DNA of 53,358 nt from DYEC01 sp034434695 (GTDB taxonomy: Bacteria > Chloroflexota > Anaerolineae > Anaerolineales > Anaerolineaceae): assembly GCA_034434695.1 (NCBI GenBank), contig DAOTYY010000149.1, positions 1-53,358 of the forward strand. Reading direction: 5' to 3'. The translations under genes and the position numbers were made by a program. The notes below the pieces were generated by a model. The model did not search any database, was not told the DNA's origin, and was given only the letters and a program-made list of their open reading frames with translations. This document shows positions 16,389-23,822 of the stretch, piece by piece. The stretch's first letter is position 1. Every line of letters begins with the position of its first letter.

Positions 16389-17828
16389 ATGAGTCGATTG
16401 CCCTACGACCCTGCCGAGAATGATGTATTTTGGGAGAAAATTCGTCAGTTACCTGGTTTTCCCAAAGAAGACGTCATACCGTTGCGTCAGATGATTTTTG
16501 AACCGGGGGCAATTTTTCGCTTGCCTGAAATCCTTCGCACTGCCGGGGTGCGTTTTTCTATGCCTATTCTGGCTGTCATGGATGCCACGCCAATGCGGCG
16601 TGACGATGACAGCCTGAAACCGTTGATCATTCGCGTCTTGCGTCAAGCGGGCTGGGAAGTAGAAACGTTTGTGTTGGAAGCAGATGCAACTGGTCAGGTA
16701 CATACCGACATGCCGCATATTGAGGCGGTCAAAGCGCGGCTGTCTCCTGAGAAAGCCGTTGTTTCCATCGGGTCTGGGGTAGTGACCGACATCACCAAAC
16801 ATGCCTGTTACCTGTATGAGCAGGAAATACAACGCCCTGTTCGATTTATTGTTTACCAGACTGCCAATAGCGTCAGTGCCTATACCTCAAATATGGCACC
16901 CGTATTTATCGGAGGTGTGAAGCGAACCCTTCCATCGCGTTATCCGGATGCGCTGGTTTGTGATCTTGAAACACTGCGTGATGCACCTAGGGATATGACA
17001 GTATCTGGCGTTGGGGATTTACTGGCTGCCTTTGTCGCGCTGGCAGATTGGTATCTGGCAGATCAACTTGGTTTTATTGATCATTACAGCCTACTGCCAG
17101 AGTTGCTGATGGGTTCGCTGGACGAATTGTTGCTTGAACAGGCAGAAGCCATCCATCAAGGTTCTTTAGAAGCGATGGCGCTTTTGGCAAAATTGATTTC
17201 TCTGGGTGGGTTGGTGATGTCGCTCTGCCATGACACCACGCCGCTTTCGGGGTATGAGCATGTCATGTCGCATGTGCTGGACTTGCAAAGCGAGCTGGCA
17301 GGACGTCCATTCGCTCTGCATGGTACGCAGGTGGCGTTGACCACCATCCTCGGTGCGGCGGCATATCAGCAGTTTCTGGAGTGTTTTGAGCCCGATTCGG
17401 TGAAGTTGGATGATTGCTTTCCACCCCAGGATATGATGCGGCAGATGGTTTTCAGTACATTTCACGCTATTGACCCCTCTGATAAGGCGGGCCAGGAATG
17501 CTGGTCAGATTATCACGTGAAATTAGAGAAGTGGCGTGATCGGCGTAATAAATTTGAAGCGTTTTTGAAGACCTGGCCGACCATTAAGCCGGAATTAGCC
17601 TCCAGAACTCGTTCCCCCGATTATCTAAAGCGCATTTTTGCTGCTGTTGGTGGACCATGCAAATTTGCACAACTTGCCCCTCCAGCAGATGAGGCAACAG
17701 TCAGATTTGCATTCTTAAATGCGCCTTTGATTCGTAAGCGGATCACCTTGGGTGATTTATTGATCTTCTTGAAATGGAATCGTAAGACGCTCTGGCAGCA
17801 GATCTGGCATTCGACGCAATCCTGTTAG
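16389..17828 (+). CDS. glycerol-1-phosphate dehydrogenase-like protein (AraM/EgsA family)
   Basis: 479 aa from ATG 16389 (GGAGGTG at 16378-16384; an in-frame ATG at 16371 is less likely). NAD-binding region SIGSGVVTDITK and the metal-ligand motifs of the Fe-dependent alcohol dehydrogenase superfamily (SGYEHVMSHVLD, then ALHGTQVAL) are present. AraM reduces dihydroxyacetone phosphate to glycerol-1-phosphate. Here it ends the polyol operon, so the pathway may form or consume a polyol or triose phosphate. It has extra residues at both ends (bacterial AraM is nearer 390 aa). Confidence 0.85.
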   Translation: MSRLPYDPAENDVFWEKIRQLPGFPKEDVIPLRQMIFEPGAIFRLPEILRTAGVRFSMPILAVMDATPMRRDDDSLKPLIIRVLRQAGWEVETFVLEADATGQVHTDMPHIEAVKARLSPEKAVVSIGSGVVTDITKHACYLYEQEIQRPVRFIVYQTANSVSAYTSNMAPVFIGGVKRTLPSRYPDALVCDLETLRDAPRDMTVSGVGDLLAAFVALADWYLADQLGFIDHYSLLPELLMGSLDELLLEQAEAIHQGSLEAMALLAKLISLGGLVMSLCHDTTPLSGYEHVMSHVLDLQSELAGRPFALHGTQVALTTILGAAAYQQFLECFEPDSVKLDDCFPPQDMMRQMVFSTFHAIDPSDKAGQECWSDYHVKLEKWRDRRNKFEAFLKTWPTIKPELASRTRSPDYLKRIFAAVGGPCKFAQLAPPADEATVRFAFLNAPLIRKRITLGDLLIFLKWNRKTLWQQIWHSTQSC

Positions 17829-17881
17829 GTAGAAGTTGAAAATTGCGACAAAGATCACCCGGCAAAGGTTATCCTTTATCC

Positions 17882-17910
17882 TTGACAGACGCTTTTGCAG
17901 GGGCTATACT
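17882..17910 (+). promoter_or_regulatory. consensus promoter of the riboflavin-uptake operon
   Basis: TTGACA (17882-17887) and TATACT (17905-17910) with exactly 17 bases between them. The predicted start near 17917 is a few bases ahead of the FMN riboswitch. Confidence 0.8.
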
Positions 17911-17930
17911 CATGCTTGAAAGTTAAATAT

Positions 17931-18060
17931 GCTCCTTCGGGGCAGGGTGCGGAAGAATAACTTCCAATTCCCGATCGGTGGTAAAAACCCACGAGCGCTT
18001 CGAGCGCACGACCCGGTGAAATTCCGGGGTCGACGGTAAAGTCCGGATGGAAGAAGGAGA
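17931..18060 (+). promoter_or_regulatory. FMN riboswitch (RFN element)
   Basis: The conserved segments occur in order: CTTCGGGGCAGGGTG, AATTCCCGATCGGTGGTAA, CCCACGAGCGCTTCGAGCGC, CGGTGAAATTCCGG, then GTCGACGGTAAAGTCCGGAT. The P1 stem is CTCCTTC (17932-17938) with GAAGGAG (18053-18059). The P2 arm is longer than minimal (CGGAAG-AATAA-CTTCC). It senses flavin mononucleotide and lies upstream of an ABC importer, so FMN should repress riboflavin uptake. Confidence 0.95.
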
Positions 18061-18099
18061 AAATCGTGTTTACTGCTTTTAGTATAGCCGCGTCCTGAG

Positions 18100-18144
18100 C
18101 CCCGAAGCTAATAATTGCCTGTCGGGGTTTTTGTTTTCCCGACA
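18100..18144 (+). terminator. riboswitch expression platform: terminator with overlapping second hairpin
   Basis: CCCCGA (18100-18105) pairs with TCGGGG (18122-18127), followed by TTTTTGTTTT, an intrinsic terminator. A second perfect stem, TGTCGGG (18120-18126) with CCCGACA (18138-18144), uses the same 3' strand and swallows the T-run in its loop, so the two are mutually exclusive. The permease ATG follows 16 bases later. Confidence 0.75.
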
Positions 18145-18160
18145 CATCGAGGAAAATCGA

Positions 18161-18982
18161 ATGAATTTTGTGAAAGCGCGTCGTTTTGTCCGACAGTTTA
18201 GCCGCTTGTTGTTGCCATTTTCGATCGCAGTAACCCTCTTGCTTTGGCAACTGCTGGTTGTACAGGCAAAATTTCCCTCTTTTATTTTACCGCCCCCGCT
18301 CATGGTTGTAGAGCGTTTCTGGCGGGCATTACAGGATGGTAGTCTGGCGAGGCATACTGCGGTGACTCTTTTTGAGGTGCTGATTGGGTTGCTGGCGGGC
18401 AGTTTTCTGGCGACGGTGTTGGGTTATTTTCTGGCACGGTTTCGTGCACTGGAGCAACTGATTGCGCCCTATCTGGTTGCCAGTCAGGCGGTTCCGGTGG
18501 TGGCAATTGCTCCCTTGCTGGTGATCTGGTTTGGTCCGGGAATGTTTTCCAAGATTCTCATCTGTGCTTTGATTGTCTTTTTCCCGGTGCTGATAAATAC
18601 CGTTGTGGGGTTGCGTGCTGTGCCGGAAAACCTGCGCGATCTAATGCGTTCGTTGCATGCCAGGCCCCCTCAGATGTTGCGATTTCTGGAAGTACCGGCT
18701 GCTTTGCCAGTTTTTCTGGGTGGTCTGCGCATCGGGGCGACTCTCTCTGTGATTGGCGCGGTGGTGGGTGAGTTTGTGGGCGCTGATCGTGGGCTTGGTT
18801 TTCTCATTAACGTTGGACGAGGTCAGTATGATACTGCATTGGTCTTTGTAGCGATTTTTACCCTGATCGGGATGGCTCTGTCATTGTATGGATTGGTGTT
18901 GTGGGTGGAGCGGCGAACGCTCGCTTGGCAACGCCAGCCTGAAATGTTACGCGTTGCAATTTCAGAAACGGAGAACCTATGA
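18161..18982 (+). CDS. ribX: riboflavin ABC importer permease (RibX-like)
   Basis: 273 aa from ATG 18161 (GAGGAAAATCGA upstream; an in-frame TTG at 18131 lies inside the terminator and is rejected). SsuC/ThiX-type permease with about six helices; the EAA-like loop reads LMRSLHARPPQMLRFLEVPA. Assignment to riboflavin transport rests on the upstream FMN riboswitch and the NMT1-type lipoprotein downstream, the arrangement known for RibXY systems. Overlaps the next gene by four bases. Confidence 0.85.
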   Translation: MNFVKARRFVRQFSRLLLPFSIAVTLLLWQLLVVQAKFPSFILPPPLMVVERFWRALQDGSLARHTAVTLFEVLIGLLAGSFLATVLGYFLARFRALEQLIAPYLVASQAVPVVAIAPLLVIWFGPGMFSKILICALIVFFPVLINTVVGLRAVPENLRDLMRSLHARPPQMLRFLEVPAALPVFLGGLRIGATLSVIGAVVGEFVGADRGLGFLINVGRGQYDTALVFVAIFTLIGMALSLYGLVLWVERRTLAWQRQPEMLRVAISETENL

Positions 18983-19965
18983 AGCGTTTGTTTATGTTCC
19001 TTTTGTTGTTCGTATTTCTTTTTGCCGGCTGTCAGCCTGCCGCATCTGCGCCGACTGTGACACCGCAGACGGTGAAAGTTCGTTTCCCAGTGGGATATAT
19101 CCCAAATGTTCAATTCGCACCGCTGTACGTGGCGATAGAAAAAGGCTATTATCAGCGGGAAGGTATTGAGCTGGACATTGATTATAGCTTTGAAACCGAC
19201 GCGGTAGCACTGGTGGGAGCAAATGAATTGCAATTTGCCACTGTATCAGGCGAGCAGGTACTTTTGGGGCGCAGTCAGGGGTTGCCGATTGTGTATGTGT
19301 TGACCTGGTATCAGAAATACCCGGTTGGAGTAGCTGCCATTAAGGAAAAAAATATTCGTCAGCCTTCTGATTTGCGCGGCAAACGTATTGGGTTGCCCGG
19401 TCTGTATGGCGCCAGCTACATTGGTTTGATTGCCCTATTGGAAGCAGGTGGGCTTAAGGAAAGCGATGTGATACTTGATTCGATCGGCTTCACTCAAGTG
19501 GAGTCGCTGATCGCCGGGCGTGAAGATGCTGTGGTGGTCTATGTTGCCAACGAACCCAATCAGCTCAGTGCCAAAGGTTATCCTGTGGATGTCATTCTAA
19601 CGGCCGATTATCTCCCGTTGGTTTCTAATGGGATAATTACCAATGAAAAAACTATCCGGGAGAATCCTGAGTTAATCAGGCGGATGGTGCGTGCAACCTG
19701 GAAAGGTATTGTTGAGGCGGCTGTGAATCCCGAGGTGGCTTTTGAAATCAGCAAAAAATATGTAGAAAATCTGGCGCAGACAGATCAGGCGGTCCAAAAA
19801 CAGGTATTGAATTCTTCAATTGAACTGTGGGACGTTGAAAAGAAGGGTGTTAGTGATGCCCAGAGCTGGAAGAATATGCATGACATTTTGCTGGAGATGA
19901 ACTTACTCAGACAACCGCTGGATGTAAGCCAGGCTTATACGAATGAATTCTTGCCAGAGGAGTAA
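18979..19965 (+). CDS. ribY: riboflavin-binding lipoprotein (RibY-like, NMT1/THI5 fold)
   Basis: 328 aa. Lipoprotein signal peptide MKRLFMFLLLFVFLFAGC, then the NMT1/THI5 binding fold (FPVGYIPNVQFAPLYVAIEK, ELDIDYSFETDAVALVGANE, GKRIGLPGLYGASY). It is anchored outside the membrane and captures the substrate for the permease. Substrate by riboswitch context; related proteins bind thiamine precursors. Translationally coupled to the permease (ATGA). Confidence 0.85.
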   Translation: MKRLFMFLLLFVFLFAGCQPAASAPTVTPQTVKVRFPVGYIPNVQFAPLYVAIEKGYYQREGIELDIDYSFETDAVALVGANELQFATVSGEQVLLGRSQGLPIVYVLTWYQKYPVGVAAIKEKNIRQPSDLRGKRIGLPGLYGASYIGLIALLEAGGLKESDVILDSIGFTQVESLIAGREDAVVVYVANEPNQLSAKGYPVDVILTADYLPLVSNGIITNEKTIRENPELIRRMVRATWKGIVEAAVNPEVAFEISKKYVENLAQTDQAVQKQVLNSSIELWDVEKKGVSDAQSWKNMHDILLEMNLLRQPLDVSQAYTNEFLPEE

Positions 19966-19971
19966 ACCAAT

Positions 19972-20733
19972 ATGTCGGTACATCCGGTATTACAGGTACG
20001 TGACCTGACGGTTACCTTCCCGGCGGAGGGAGGCGGTCTGACCGCTTTGCAAGGGGTCAGTTTTGACTTAAACGAACAAGAGTTTGTCTGTGTTCTGGGC
20101 CCTTCGGGGAGCGGGAAAAGTACTCTGTTGCGTGTGCTGGCGGGTTTGCTGCGACCAACCAGCGGGGAGGTGCATTTTGCCCGCAATGGTTATGGAGAAA
20201 AGCCGCGCATTGGTCTGGTATTTCAGCAAGCCAATCTGATGCCCTGGCGCTCGGTGCTTCAAAATATTACCCTGCCCCTCGAATTAAAAAACATACCGGA
20301 TGATCAGGCGCGCACACGTGCGCTTGAATGGATCGAGCTGATCGGGCTGCAAGGATTTGAGAATGCCTGGCCCACCGAGCTTTCGGGAGGGATGGCGCAG
20401 CGCGTGGCGATTGCCCGCGCTCTCATCCAGGATCCCGATCTGCTGCTACTTGATGAACCGTTCGGATCGCTGGATGCCCTGACGCGTGAGCGTATGGAGG
20501 ATGAATTGTTGCGCCTCTGGCAGGCGCGGCGCAAGACGGTATTGATGGTGACACATTCCATTTCCGAGGCATTGCTGCTTTCCGACCGTGTACTGGTACT
20601 CACGCCCCGCCCCGGTCGCATCAGCCTGGATTTACAAGTGGGGTTGCCCCGTCCACGTGTAGAAGAGATACGCTACACACCTGAATTTGGGGAGCTTGCC
20701 CGTCAGGTGCGGCAGGCAATCGGCGAGATTTGA
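19972..20733 (+). CDS. ABC importer ATPase of the riboflavin system
   Basis: 253 aa. Walker A GPSGSGKST, Q-loop VFQQAN, signature LSGGMAQRVAIARA, Walker B LLLLDEPFGSLDAL and H-loop MVTHSISEA are all canonical. It follows the lipoprotein by six bases and completes the importer; many RibXY loci lack an adjacent ATPase, so this dedicated one is useful for reconstruction. Confidence 0.9.
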   Translation: MSVHPVLQVRDLTVTFPAEGGGLTALQGVSFDLNEQEFVCVLGPSGSGKSTLLRVLAGLLRPTSGEVHFARNGYGEKPRIGLVFQQANLMPWRSVLQNITLPLELKNIPDDQARTRALEWIELIGLQGFENAWPTELSGGMAQRVAIARALIQDPDLLLLDEPFGSLDALTRERMEDELLRLWQARRKTVLMVTHSISEALLLSDRVLVLTPRPGRISLDLQVGLPRPRVEEIRYTPEFGELARQVRQAIGEI

Positions 20734-20751
20734 GCATTGGGAAGAATGCTC
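20732..20751 (+). terminator. hairpin at the end of the riboflavin operon
   Basis: GAGCATT (20732-20738) and AATGCTC (20745-20751) with a 6-base loop, overlapping the ATPase stop codon and followed by TGCTCTTTG. The T-run is poor, so termination may be partial. Confidence 0.45.
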
Positions 20752-21097
20752 TGCTCTTTGCATGCCATTGCTGTTTCGGTCAGGGGTTATCTGCTGCATA
20801 GTATACTGTGCCAAACACCTGCCCTCCTCTTCGCTCATGTAGCAGGATGGAATGTTGAGATCCCCATCCTCAATGTCAGCAAAAATTCTATCGCCATCCA
20901 ATTTTTCTGGTTGCCAATGCGTCTGTCGGGAATTTCCAGATCTAGCTGTTGTAAAAAATCCTCTGCTTTTTTCCAATAACACACCCTTCATTACACTTTT
21001 CACTTGCTCTTGGTTACAGGTCAGCCCGTTTTTGCAAACCAGCTTGCACGAGCTGTACAATCAACAAGGGCATTGTCAAACGGAAGTTTCTCCTCGC
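20752..21097 (+). other. gene-free stretch
   Basis: No convincing gene was found. An open frame on the minus strand (20632-21060) has no recognisable domain, overlaps the ATPase end and lacks a ribosome site. A TATACT at 20803-20808 lacks a matching -35 box. Nothing else can be supported. Confidence 0.5.
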
Positions 21098-21125
21098 TTG
21101 ACAGACTGCTGTTTCCTAATATACT
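21098..21125 (+). promoter_or_regulatory. promoter for the repeat-protein gene
   Basis: TTGACA (21098-21103) and TATACT (21120-21125), 16 bases apart, about 48 bases ahead of the start codon at 21173. Confidence 0.65.
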
Positions 21126-21172
21126 GAACAACAGGGAATGTTGCAGCCCGATTTTTGATGGGGAGGCAACCG

Positions 21173-21769
21173 ATGAAAAAGATTGCTTTGTGGGATGTGT
21201 TGACAGCGCTGGTTTTGCTTCTGACCTGCAGCACGTGCGCCTGTTTTGCGACGGTTTTCGTCAATCCCAATGTTTTTATTAATCCTTTCCCACCGCCCAC
21301 ACTGCCACCTACCATTGAGATTCCGACTTCTACTGCCACGCCGATCCGTTTGCCGCCCACCTGGACTCATACGCCGGGGGGAACGCCCCTTCCCACCGAT
21401 ACCCCGCGTCCGACGATGACCTTTCCGCCTACCTGGACTTCCTTCCGCCTGCCCACGTTTACTCCAACTGCAACCATGACCCCTACGTCAACAAACACCC
21501 CCACCATCACTAACACCCCGACGGCGACGAATACCGTAACTCTGACGCGCACCCCAACGGCTAATTTAACCGGGACGGCTACAGCTCGAACTGCAACCCA
21601 GTCTGTGATACAGACAGCAAATGCCGGGACTGCCGCAGCCCAAACCGCTACCCAATCTGTAATACAAACCGAAAGCGCCGGAACTGCCGCAGCCCAGACG
21701 GCTACCCAGTCTGCAATAGGAACCGCGAATGCCGAGACTGCTACTGCTCAGGCTTCTATAACTCCGTAA
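21173..21769 (+). CDS. secreted or anchored Thr/Pro-rich low-complexity protein
   Basis: 198 aa from ATG 21173 (GGGGAGG upstream). A hydrophobic N-terminal segment (DVLTALVLLLTCSTCACF) acts as signal peptide or membrane anchor. Residues ~45-135 are Pro/Thr-rich with repeated TPT, TNTPT and PPTWT blocks, a composition typical of extended, often glycosylated stalks. The last ~60 residues are three tandem 18-residue Ala/Thr/Gln repeats (ATQSVIQTANAGTAAAQT type). No enzymatic domain. Such stalk proteins are common in Chloroflexota. It has its own promoter and precedes gatC. Confidence 0.75.
   Translation: MKKIALWDVLTALVLLLTCSTCACFATVFVNPNVFINPFPPPTLPPTIEIPTSTATPIRLPPTWTHTPGGTPLPTDTPRPTMTFPPTWTSFRLPTFTPTATMTPTSTNTPTITNTPTATNTVTLTRTPTANLTGTATARTATQSVIQTANAGTAAAQTATQSVIQTESAGTAAAQTATQSAIGTANAETATAQASITP
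21590..21751 (+). repeat. three tandem 54-bp coding repeats
   Basis: Units at 21590-21643, 21644-21697 and 21698-21751 each encode 18 residues starting TATQS. The first two are closer to each other than to the third. The period is a multiple of three, so copy-number change would keep the frame. Confidence 0.8.
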
Positions 21770-21826
21770 TCCGCCGGTATCCAACTATTCTGTTTAGCTT
21801 AATGAAATATGTTCCATCCGTTTTTG

Positions 21827-21835
21827 TGGTATGAT
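21827..21835 (+). promoter_or_regulatory. extended -10 element ahead of gatC
   Basis: TGGTATGAT, an extended -10 box without a clear -35, about 45 bases ahead of the gatC start. Confidence 0.4.
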
Positions 21836-21880
21836 GGGCGGGCAGGAGTGAGATAATTTTGCAACCCAGAGGAATGCAAA

Positions 21881-22201
21881 ATGAGTGAATTCATTGATCG
21901 TTCCACCTTTGATCATCTGGTGCAACTGGCCGCGCTGGAGCTGACCGATGAGCAGGCGGAGTATCTGTTGCGTGAATTGAATAACCAGCTCAAAGCCATA
22001 CGTGAACTGGAAGCGATCCCATTGGATGAGGATGTTCCGGCGACATGGCATGGCGTTCCTTATACGCCTCAGATCAGCCCGGCGCTGCGCGGTGATGACT
22101 GGCAGCCTTTTGAGCGCCCGCAGGATATCCTTGCTCAGGCGCCCCAGATGGAGAATGGCTATCTGATCGTTCCCGATATTCCTCATACCACACTAGAATA
22201 A
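21881..22201 (+). CDS. gatC: Asp-tRNA(Asn)/Glu-tRNA(Gln) amidotransferase subunit C
   Basis: 106 aa, the usual size. GatC fold: FDHLVQLAALELTDEQAEYL near the N-terminus and a C-terminal region ending LIVPDIPHTTLE, the conserved F/Y-x-VP motif. It stabilises the GatA-GatB interface. AGAGGA lies upstream. It is followed after six bases by gatA. Presence of GatCAB means that Gln- and/or Asn-tRNA is made indirectly. Confidence 0.93.
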   Translation: MSEFIDRSTFDHLVQLAALELTDEQAEYLLRELNNQLKAIRELEAIPLDEDVPATWHGVPYTPQISPALRGDDWQPFERPQDILAQAPQMENGYLIVPDIPHTTLE

Positions 22202-22207
22202 ACGACA

Positions 22208-23794
22208 ATGGAATTGTGTGACCTTCCCGCATACGAATTGACGCGCTTGCTGCGTCAACGCAAAATCTCGGCTACAGAAATTCTGGCTTCCTGTCTGGCG
22301 CGCATTGAGACTGTTGACGGCAGACCGGGTAGTACCGAACCTGGTGAAATCAGTGATGAAGATAAGCAGACAGTACATGCATTTATCACAGTAACTGATG
22401 ACCGCGCTCGCGCTCAGGCGATGTCGGTGGATCAAAAACTGGCAGACGGTGAAGATCCTGGCAGACTGGCGGGTGTACCTTTCACCGTCAAGGATATTTT
22501 CTGTGTTCAGGGCACTCGCACGACTGCGGCTTCCCGCATTCTAGCGAATTTCGTTGCGCCTTATACTGCTACACCTGTAGCGCGTATGGAAGCTGAAGGC
22601 GCGCTGATGCTGGGAAAAGTGAATCTGGATGAATTTACCTATGGCTCTTCCAATGAGTCCTCTGCTTTTCAACCCTGCCCGCGCAATCCTTGGAACCCGC
22701 AGTGTGTGCCGGGCGGCTCTTCGGGGGGAAGCGTGGCTTCGGTGGCAGCAGGCGAGGCGGCGCTTTCACTTGGCACAGATACCGCCGGCTCGATTCGCCA
22801 GCCGGCAGCCTTCTGCGGCGTGGTGGGTCTCAAGCCGACTTATGGACGCGTCTCTCGCTATGGATTGATTGCCTTTGGTTCTTCGCTGGATTGCCCGGGT
22901 CCAATTGCGCGCAATGTAACCGATGCCGCAATGATGCTTCAAGTCATTGCCGGTCCGGATACACATGATTCCACTGCTGCCAGCGTGCCGGTGGAAGATT
23001 ATCTGGCGCAGTTAGAAACTGGCGTCAGGGGGTTGCGGATCGGGTTATCGCCGGATTATTTCAAAGTCACCTATCCGGATGAGCTCGGCGAATATGTCCA
23101 GCAGGCAGTGCCGCAGGAATTTGAAGCTGCGGTGCGCCGCGCCGCCGACCTGTTGGCGCAGATGGGTGCCGAGATTATTGAAAATGTTCCTATGCCGAAT
23201 ACGCGCTATGGCATTCCGGCATATTTTGTCATCAGCCGTGTTGAGGCTGCATCCAATTTGCACCGCTATGATGGCGTCAAGTATGGTCATCGCACGGTTG
23301 AACCCGTGCGCGATTTGAATGAAATGTATCGAAAAAGCCGCGCGGAAGGTTTCGGATTACAACCAAAGCTGCGTATTTTAATGGGGATGTACGTCAGTGC
23401 AGCGCAGTATTCGGAGCAGTATTATCAGCGGGCGTTGCGTGTTCGTACGCTGATCCGGCGGGATTTTGATCGGGTGTTTGATCCAAATGGTAAATATCGT
23501 CTGCATGCTTTGCTTACCCCGACGACGCCTACAACCGCCTTCCCGCTCGGCGCGGTATATGGTGATTCGGTGCTGATGCAGTATGCCGATCAGCTCACCG
23601 TGCCGGCGAATCATGCCGGCGTGCCGGGAATTTCTGTGCCGGGGGGCATTGCTGCCGATGGACTGCCGATTGGCATTCAATTTCTGGCTGCCGATTATCA
23701 GGAAGCGTTGCTATTCCGTATTGCTCGTGCCTATGAAAAGGCAAGTGAGGGTGAAAGCTGGCGGCAGGTCAAACCCATGGTATTGCAGCGATAG
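22208..23794 (+). CDS. gatA: Asp-tRNA(Asn)/Glu-tRNA(Gln) amidotransferase subunit A
   Basis: 528 aa amidase-signature enzyme. The Ser-cisSer-Lys triad is visible: Lys in VPFTVKDIFCV, cis-Ser in PGGSSGGSVASVAAGE and Ser in DTAGSIRQPAAFCG. It hydrolyses glutamine and passes ammonia to GatB. The early insert (GRPGSTEPGEISDEDKQ) makes it somewhat longer than the common ~480 aa. It lies between gatC and gatB. Confidence 0.95.
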   Translation: MELCDLPAYELTRLLRQRKISATEILASCLARIETVDGRPGSTEPGEISDEDKQTVHAFITVTDDRARAQAMSVDQKLADGEDPGRLAGVPFTVKDIFCVQGTRTTAASRILANFVAPYTATPVARMEAEGALMLGKVNLDEFTYGSSNESSAFQPCPRNPWNPQCVPGGSSGGSVASVAAGEAALSLGTDTAGSIRQPAAFCGVVGLKPTYGRVSRYGLIAFGSSLDCPGPIARNVTDAAMMLQVIAGPDTHDSTAASVPVEDYLAQLETGVRGLRIGLSPDYFKVTYPDELGEYVQQAVPQEFEAAVRRAADLLAQMGAEIIENVPMPNTRYGIPAYFVISRVEAASNLHRYDGVKYGHRTVEPVRDLNEMYRKSRAEGFGLQPKLRILMGMYVSAAQYSEQYYQRALRVRTLIRRDFDRVFDPNGKYRLHALLTPTTPTTAFPLGAVYGDSVLMQYADQLTVPANHAGVPGISVPGGIAADGLPIGIQFLAADYQEALLFRIARAYEKASEGESWRQVKPMVLQR

Positions 23795-23822
23795 AGGACT
23801 TTGAACTTTTGTGAGGCATTCT

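Noticed and set aside
20632..21060. 142-codon open frame on the minus strand in the gap after the riboflavin operon
   Set aside because: No recognisable domain, no ribosome site, overlaps the ATPase 3' end by about 100 bases and has unlikely composition; treated as chance.
21590..21751. CRISPR-like direct repeats
   Set aside because: The repeats are contiguous 54-bp coding units without spacers.
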